Of a stretch of 64,000 nucleotides of DNA, positions 59,591 through 64,000 are shown one piece after another (the stretch's first letter is position 1; each line of letters starts with the position of its first letter). The DNA is from Desulfomonilia bacterium (GTDB lineage: Bacteria > Desulfobacterota > Desulfomonilia > UBA1062). The stretch covers positions 1 through 64,000 of the forward strand of contig DATCTV010000037.1 of the NCBI GenBank assembly GCA_036567785.1, in the 5' to 3' direction. The position numbers and the translations under genes are program-made. The notes beneath the pieces were generated by a model. It worked only from the letters and a program-made list of their open reading frames with translations. It did not search any database and was not told the origin of the DNA.

Positions 59591-60742
59591 ATGCCAAGCG
59601 AGATAATAAACTATCAGGACAGGGAAATCATGCTTGTCGGCACGGCCCATGTGTCAAAGGACAGTGTCGATGAGGTTAAAGAGACTATAAGTACTTTCAA
59701 ACCCGATATCGTTGCCGTCGAACTATGCAAGGGCAGATATGATGTAATGAAAAATCCTACCGCCTGGCAGGAGACCGATATCGTCAAGGTCATCAAGGAG
59801 AAAAAGGCATTGCTTCTCTTTATCAATCTCCTGATGGCGTCTTTTCAGAGAAGGGTCGGCGCCAAACTGGGCATCAAACCGGGTGAAGAAATGCGTGCGG
59901 CCATAGAGGAAGCGGAGGCTGCCGGAATCCAGATATCGCTTATTGACAGAGGCGTGCAGACGACGCTCCAGCGGACATGGTACAAGCTCTCGTTCAGGGA
60001 AAAATTCAATCTGATGTTCCAGTCGCTTGTTTCAATTCTGGGCGCAGAGGAGCTTACCGAAAACGATATCGAACAGCTGAAGGAAAAGGACATGCTAACC
60101 GCTGCGCTCGAGGAAGTGGCGAAGAAGGCGCCTGTGGTAAAAGAGGTCATTCTTGACGAACGCGATTCATATATGGCTGCAAAACTTTCACAGATAGAGG
60201 CGAAAAAGATACTCGCTGTAGTCGGCGCCGGACACATGGAAGGCATAAAATCAAAAATCGGCATGCCGATAGACATTGCGGCCCTTGATGAGATCCCGCC
60301 TAAAAAAAAGAGCTATTGGGGCTGGATATTCGCCGTCCTTATTCTTTTCCTTGTAATGCTGGGAGTGCACAAGGGAGGCATCGGGCAGGGCATGCACATG
60401 ATATGGATATGGGCTGCAAGCACCATGTTTTTCAGCGCAGTAGGGGCGCTCGTTGCATTCGGTCATCCCTTGACCATACTTGTAGCAGCTGTCGTATCGC
60501 CTTTGACGGCCATACATCCGGCGCTTGCATCCGGCTGGTTCGCAGGTCTTACCGAGGCATGGCTTAAAAAGCCCAAGGTGTCGGACTTTGAAACCATACA
60601 TACAGATATCGAAACTGTACGTGGTTTCTGGCGCAACCCTATAACCAGGATACTTCTGGTTGTAATACTGACGAACTTGGGGACGATATTCGGTTCTCTT
60701 ATCGCCATGCCCATGCTTACAAAGGTTCTTCTGAAAAGTTAA
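59591..60742 (+). CDS. TraB/PrgY-family membrane protein
   Basis: 383 residues. The TraB domain (about 1-230) carries EIMLVGTAHVSKDS (about residue 12), VAVELCKGRYD (Glu, about 40), and AVVGAGHMEGI (about 215), the Gly-His motifs of this proposed metalloprotease-like family. Four membrane helices follow (SYWGWIFAVLILFLVML; WIWAASTMFFSAVGALVAF; LTILVAAVVSPL; ILLVVILTNLGTIFGS). PrgY relatives inhibit a pheromone in enterococci; the role here is unknown. Its end overlaps the lpxH end by 4 bases, convergently. Confidence 0.88.
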   Translation: MPSEIINYQDREIMLVGTAHVSKDSVDEVKETISTFKPDIVAVELCKGRYDVMKNPTAWQETDIVKVIKEKKALLLFINLLMASFQRRVGAKLGIKPGEEMRAAIEEAEAAGIQISLIDRGVQTTLQRTWYKLSFREKFNLMFQSLVSILGAEELTENDIEQLKEKDMLTAALEEVAKKAPVVKEVILDERDSYMAAKLSQIEAKKILAVVGAGHMEGIKSKIGMPIDIAALDEIPPKKKSYWGWIFAVLILFLVMLGVHKGGIGQGMHMIWIWAASTMFFSAVGALVAFGHPLTILVAAVVSPLTAIHPALASGWFAGLTEAWLKKPKVSDFETIHTDIETVRGFWRNPITRILLVVILTNLGTIFGSLIAMPMLTKVLLKS

Positions 60743-61374
60743 GGAAGCTTCAAAAAACGCCTGCCTTTTTCATCGACTTCAAGCCAGGCCCTCTGATCGG
60801 CGAACGCCGGCAGAACAATCAGGTCTTCCCTCATTATTCCCCTGTGGAGGTGCCCGCATATGACAGTATCAACACCTTTTAAATCGCATATGCCGGGTTT
60901 GATTTCTGAACTGAGAGGTCTTATTTTGGACGAAGCCTTTATCATGGAATCGGCGATTTTTTCCTTTGTTTCCACTTTCATGTGTTTGTCGAGGAATCTC
61001 AGAAGCGGCCATCCGATGGAATGAAGTATGCCGAACCCCATGTCATGCGTCGTCAGGCTGTGGCCGTGTGCGATGAGGTAATCTTTTCCGTAAAGGCTCA
61101 ACCGCATGTCTTCACCGTCAACCAGTCCCGGGACTGCGGCAGAATGCATGAGGAAATCCCTGTTTCCGGCCAGAACGGTTATATCCCTGTGTCTTAGCGC
61201 ATCAAGAACATTTGCCACTCTGGGTTCTATTCCCGAATACCAGTATTCAAAAAGATCACCCAGTATGTAAACCTTTGTAGCCGCCGCTCCGAATCTGTCC
61301 AGCCAGTCAATGAAAAGCGCTTCATCGCCTTTATTACCAGGCCTGAGGTGTAGATCTGCAATGAAAATATGCAT
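60739..61374 (-). CDS. lpxH: UDP-2,3-diacylglucosamine diphosphatase-like (LpxH)
   Basis: 211 residues, calcineurin-like metallophosphatase. Motifs: FIADLHL (Asp-x-His, about residue 5), LGDLFEYW (Asp, about 39), AGNRDFLM (Asn-Arg-Asp, about 68), IAHGHSLTTHD (about 103) and CGHLHRG (about 172). The GDLFEYW and GNRDF forms are typical of LpxH, which removes UMP to make lipid X in lipid A synthesis. The frame opens at 61446, but ATG 61374 gives the conserved length; ribosome binding site weak. Confidence 0.88.
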   Translation of the reverse strand: MHIFIADLHLRPGNKGDEALFIDWLDRFGAAATKVYILGDLFEYWYSGIEPRVANVLDALRHRDITVLAGNRDFLMHSAAVPGLVDGEDMRLSLYGKDYLIAHGHSLTTHDMGFGILHSIGWPLLRFLDKHMKVETKEKIADSMIKASSKIRPLSSEIKPGICDLKGVDTVICGHLHRGIMREDLIVLPAFADQRAWLEVDEKGRRFLKLP

Positions 61375-61508
61375 GAAGGCATCAAACCAGAAATGCCTTG
61401 ATATATCAACCCAATCCTTGTATTCACTATTAATCGTCGATTTCACACACTAATGATTTTCGCTACAATGAATGACAATAAAAAACTAACCACTACAGGG
61501 GGTAAATC

Positions 61509-62264
61509 ATGGAGATGTATACAACCTATGCAACCATAACAATTGTCGTTATCGTCCTTCTGTTCCTCTTCTCGGCAATCAAGATCTTAAACGAATATGA
61601 AAGGGCGGTGGTATTCAGGCTCGGACGTGTCCTGCCGGAACCGAAGGGCCCGGGTATAATAATCATAATCCCCGTCATAGACAGGTATGTCAGGATATCA
61701 TTGAGGACTATCGTCCATGACGTTCCGACACAGGATGTCATCACCAGGGATAATGTCACGGTAAAGGTGAATGCGGTCATTTATTTCCGTGTGGTCAATC
61801 CGCTTAAAAGCATTATCGAAGTGGAAAACTACCTTTACGCCACAGGCCAGTTGAGCCAGACGACACTGCGGTCCGTATGCGGACAGGCCGAACTCGATGA
61901 CCTCTTGTCCAAGCGCGAGCAGATAAGCGCCCATGTACAGGATATCCTTGACAAGCAGACCGATCCTTGGGGCATCAAGGTTTCCGCCGTAGAATTGAAA
62001 CACATCGACCTGCCTGAAGAGATGCAGCGTGCCATGGCGAAGCAGGCCGAGGCGGAGCGTGAGAGAAGGGCGAAGATTATAAACTCCGAAGGCGAGTTCC
62101 AGGCGGCCCAGAAGCTGTTTGAAGCGGCGCAGATAATAGCAGCCGAACCTATCGCTCTTCAGTTGAGGTTCCTTCAGACAATCAGGGAAATATCGACAGA
62201 AGGCACCACAAACACGCTTATCCCGGTGCCGATAGACATCCTGTCGGTATTCATGAAAAAGTGA
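61509..62264 (+). CDS. Slipin (stomatin-like SPFH protein)
   Basis: 251 residues. N-terminal membrane helix (about 8-25), then an SPFH/Band 7 domain: [40 protein letters not shown] (in part [12 protein letters not shown]), [25 protein letters not shown] ([19 protein letters not shown]), and an Ala/Glu-rich coiled helix [20 protein letters not shown]. Prokaryotic slipins sit in membrane microdomains and often pair with an NfeD protease; none is adjacent. GGGGG precedes the ATG. Confidence 0.92.
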   Translation: MEMYTTYATITIVVIVLLFLFSAIKILNEYERAVVFRLGRVLPEPKGPGIIIIIPVIDRYVRISLRTIVHDVPTQDVITRDNVTVKVNAVIYFRVVNPLKSIIEVENYLYATGQLSQTTLRSVCGQAELDDLLSKREQISAHVQDILDKQTDPWGIKVSAVELKHIDLPEEMQRAMAKQAEAERERRAKIINSEGEFQAAQKLFEAAQIIAAEPIALQLRFLQTIREISTEGTTNTLIPVPIDILSVFMKK

Positions 62265-62276
62265 CGTCCTTGATGA

Positions 62277-63011
62277 ATGGAGCCGATCCGGAGCAGAAAC
62301 AACGAGCGCTTCAAGGCGCTCATGGATGCAAAGAACGATAGAAGCCTGCTTATGCTGGAAGGCAGGCGGCTTGCTGAAGACGCCCTTTCGCGCGGCTATG
62401 AACACGTTTTTTCTGCTGTCACACCTTCCTATATCGAATTGCACGGAATTCCCCGGTTCGACTTTGTCCTGCTTTCGGAAGAGCTTTTTTCAAAACTTGC
62501 AGACACTCGAACGCCGCAGGGTATAATCATTTTCATTAAGCGTCCTTATAAAACAATAGGTGATCTGAAAAAGCATGACAGGCTTATCATACTCGACGGG
62601 CTGCAGGATCCGGGGAATGTCGGGACCATAGTGAGGACTGCTGAGGCATTCGGTTTTGAAGGCATCATAGTGACGCCGGGCACGGCATCGCCTTTTTCAG
62701 AAAAAGCGGCAAGGGCGTCTATGGGTTCCCTGCTTGGAGTTGATATCGTTCAGGCGGCAGAGGATGAAATCGCTTCCCTTGATCATGAGATAATAAGCCT
62801 GATACTTGACGAGGGAGAGCCTGTCAGGCAAGAAATATTTACTGGCCGTTTTGCCGTGTGTCTTGGACAGGAGGGCTCGGGCCTGAGTTCCGGTATCCTT
62901 TCGCTGTCGGGCAGAAAAGTATTCATCCCCATGAAGGGCCGGACTGAATCGCTCAATGTAGCTGTTGCTGCAGGGATAGTAATGGCTATTGCGGCAGGCG
63001 CTGCGAAATGA
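62277..63011 (+). CDS. SpoU-family RNA 2'-O-methyltransferase
   Basis: 244 residues. N-terminal substrate-binding domain (LMLEGRRLAEDAL; TPQGIIIFI) followed by the SPOUT knot: LDGLQDPGNVGTIVRTAEAF (motif 1, about residue 103), CLGQEGSGLSSGI (motif 2) and IPMKGRTESLNVAVAAGI (motif 3, knot with SAM). Probably methylates 23S rRNA or tRNA ribose (TrmH/RlmB-like); the exact nucleotide is not readable. Twelve bases after the slipin gene, so likely co-transcribed. Confidence 0.9.
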   Translation: MEPIRSRNNERFKALMDAKNDRSLLMLEGRRLAEDALSRGYEHVFSAVTPSYIELHGIPRFDFVLLSEELFSKLADTRTPQGIIIFIKRPYKTIGDLKKHDRLIILDGLQDPGNVGTIVRTAEAFGFEGIIVTPGTASPFSEKAARASMGSLLGVDIVQAAEDEIASLDHEIISLILDEGEPVRQEIFTGRFAVCLGQEGSGLSSGILSLSGRKVFIPMKGRTESLNVAVAAGIVMAIAAGAAK

Positions 63012-63044
63012 CATCTCGGATGTCAAGGAATGAAGGAGATTCAC

Positions 63045-63833
63045 ATGGATTTTTTTAATAAAAAAGTTGTCCTTATAACAGGGGCTGCAAGGGGTATTGG
63101 TTTCGCTACGGCTGAACTCCTGGCAGGCCGCGGGGCCTCGGTGGTAATAACCGACATACTGGAGGAGAGGCTGAAAGAATCCGCTTCCCTGTTAAAGTCC
63201 AAGGGCCTGGATGTAATGGCCGTTTTTTCCAGTGTCATTGATTATGAAAGCTGTGCCCTTGCAGTAAAAAAGACCCTCGAGAATTACGGCAGGCTGGACA
63301 TTCTCATAAACAATGCAGGCATAAGCATAGTGGCCAATTTTGAAGAATGCACTTCAGGCACATGCGCCAAGCTCATGGATGTAAATTTCATGGGTTCCGT
63401 GAATATGACCCTTGCCGCACTCGATGCGCTCAAGGCCTCCAAGGGGCATGTCATTTTCGTTTCAAGCGTCAGCGGCATCAGGGCGATACCTACAGGCAGC
63501 ATTTACGGCGCTAGCAAGGCCGCACTGAGAAGCCTCGCCGAATCCTTGAGGCTTGAATTCAAACCCTATGGGATCCATGTCGGTGTCATAACCCCGGGCT
63601 TCACGACATCGGATCCGACGAAGACCGTTATGAAGGGCGACGGGACACCGCGTCCAATAGACAGGGCGCCGCACGACACGCCTGCAGGTGTTGCAGCAGG
63701 GATTGCGATTCTCATTGAAAAAAGACAGCGTGAGCGCATTCTCACCCCTGTCGGCAAGATAACCAATATACTCCAGAGAGTGAGTCCGTTCATCCTCGAC
63801 TTTGTACTTGCCCGCAAGGAACTGAGAAATTAG
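63045..63833 (+). CDS. Short-chain dehydrogenase/reductase (3)
   Basis: 262 residues. Cofactor loop ITGAARGIGFATA (about residue 12), NNAGIS, catalytic Ser in FVSSVSGIR, YGASKAA (Tyr-Lys, about 155) and TPGFTTSD. C-terminal extension with ILQRVSPFILDFVLARKEL is hydrophobic and could touch the membrane, as in SDRs acting on lipid-like substrates. GAAGGAG lies 6 bases before the ATG at 63045. Next to a possible lysoplasmalogenase-like gene. Confidence 0.88.
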   Translation: MDFFNKKVVLITGAARGIGFATAELLAGRGASVVITDILEERLKESASLLKSKGLDVMAVFSSVIDYESCALAVKKTLENYGRLDILINNAGISIVANFEECTSGTCAKLMDVNFMGSVNMTLAALDALKASKGHVIFVSSVSGIRAIPTGSIYGASKAALRSLAESLRLEFKPYGIHVGVITPGFTTSDPTKTVMKGDGTPRPIDRAPHDTPAGVAAGIAILIEKRQRERILTPVGKITNILQRVSPFILDFVLARKELRN

Positions 63834-63874
63834 CCGAAGGGTCAGGATAAGACATCTTTTCCAGGGAGGAGAAT

Positions 63875-64000
63875 ATGGTGCAGCATTATCCGGTAATACT
63901 GGTGATAGCAGCTTTTCTGCTTGCAGGACTTCTGTTTTTTGAAAAAAAGGAATCGACCAGGGGACTTTTGAGTGTCAAACCCGTTCTGTCCCTGCTTTTT
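63875..64000 (+). CDS. Membrane protein start, possibly YhhN/lysoplasmalogenase family (truncated)
   Basis: ATG at 63875 with AGGGAGG before it; 42 codons are visible before the window ends: a helix VILVIAAFLLAGLLFFEKKE, then LLSVKPVLSLLF. The KP(V/L)(S/T)xLL pattern after the first helix is typical of YhhN proteins. Too short to be sure. Confidence 0.5.
   Translation, partial: MVQHYPVILVIAAFLLAGLLFFEKKESTRGLLSVKPVLSLLF

Noticed and set aside
1-64000. tRNA, rRNA, CRISPR arrays, insertion sequences or prophage
   Set aside because: No TPsiC-loop-like GGTTCGAATCC contexts, no regularly spaced direct repeats, and no transposase, integrase or phage structural motifs were found.

Overview
The window reads as chromosomal DNA of a Gram-negative bacterium, most likely an anaerobe related to the former Deltaproteobacteria (Desulfobacterota and relatives). 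The support is lipoprotein signals, an LpxH-type lipid A enzyme, an MlaD/MCE protein and small beta-barrel proteins (outer membrane). An oxygen-sensitive glycyl radical enzyme, ferredoxin-type proteins, GTP-dependent PEP carboxykinase and the order pgpA-cinA-thpR-recA-pilT-recX-alaS also fit. The lineage is inference; no rRNA or tRNA gene was seen. There are no phage, transposase or CRISPR signatures. Genes are dense and many neighbours overlap by 4 bases (ATGA/GTGA junctions).

Layout. 1-3.2 kb (minus): a truncated large lipoprotein and an Fe-S protein. 3.3-9.3 kb (plus): def-fmt-rpe, then a TPR lipoprotein, an MlaD protein and an exported protein built from about 18 aromatic-Pro-aromatic repeats. 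9.5-11.3 kb: mnmG. 11.3-15.7 kb (minus): rlmN, an APH-like kinase, a PHP phosphoesterase, a P-loop kinase with an odd Walker A, and a TPR lipoprotein. 15.8-18.2 kb: a glycyl radical enzyme without a visible activase. 18.5-20.5 kb (minus): small barrel protein and asnS, with a nested palindromic repeat between them. 20.6-29.5 kb (plus): pgpA-cinA-thpR-recA-pilT-recX-alaS-hisB-orf-hisA; recX is readable only through a -1 shift at a run of nine A.

29.5-34.7 kb (minus): ion transporter plus CBS protein, fused PabB-PabC, a methyltransferase and a hemolysin III protein. 34.8-44.1 kb: a creatininase-like gene (plus), then a minus-strand catabolic block: yajD, SDR, M24 hydrolase, SCP2, Gfo/Idh/MocA dehydrogenase, SDR, BKACE enzyme and DMT permease, preceded by a perfect PdhR/LldR-type operator palindrome; next to it lie KDG kinase and KDPG aldolase. 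44.2-50.7 kb: an SH3-like exported protein, rplM-rpsI with a clear promoter and terminator, a MEMO/AmmeMemoRadiSam B protein, a MetH core, and a thioredoxin/DsbD/TlpA redox operon. 50.8-58.1 kb: M20 peptidase lipoprotein, PEP carboxykinase, UroD-family protein, barrel protein, DUF1573 protein and a YoeB/YefM-like toxin-antitoxin pair. 58.3-64 kb: a second copy of the nested palindrome, DAHP synthase, TraB protein, LpxH, slipin, SpoU methyltransferase, an SDR and the start of a YhhN-like membrane protein.

Most genes are housekeeping (translation start, tRNA/rRNA modification, recombination, His and aromatic synthesis, gluconeogenesis). The parts that deserve a second look are the two covarying palindromic repeats, the recX frameshift, the aromatic-Pro repeat protein, the BKACE catabolic block with its operator, the orphan glycyl radical enzyme, and the split kinase locus.
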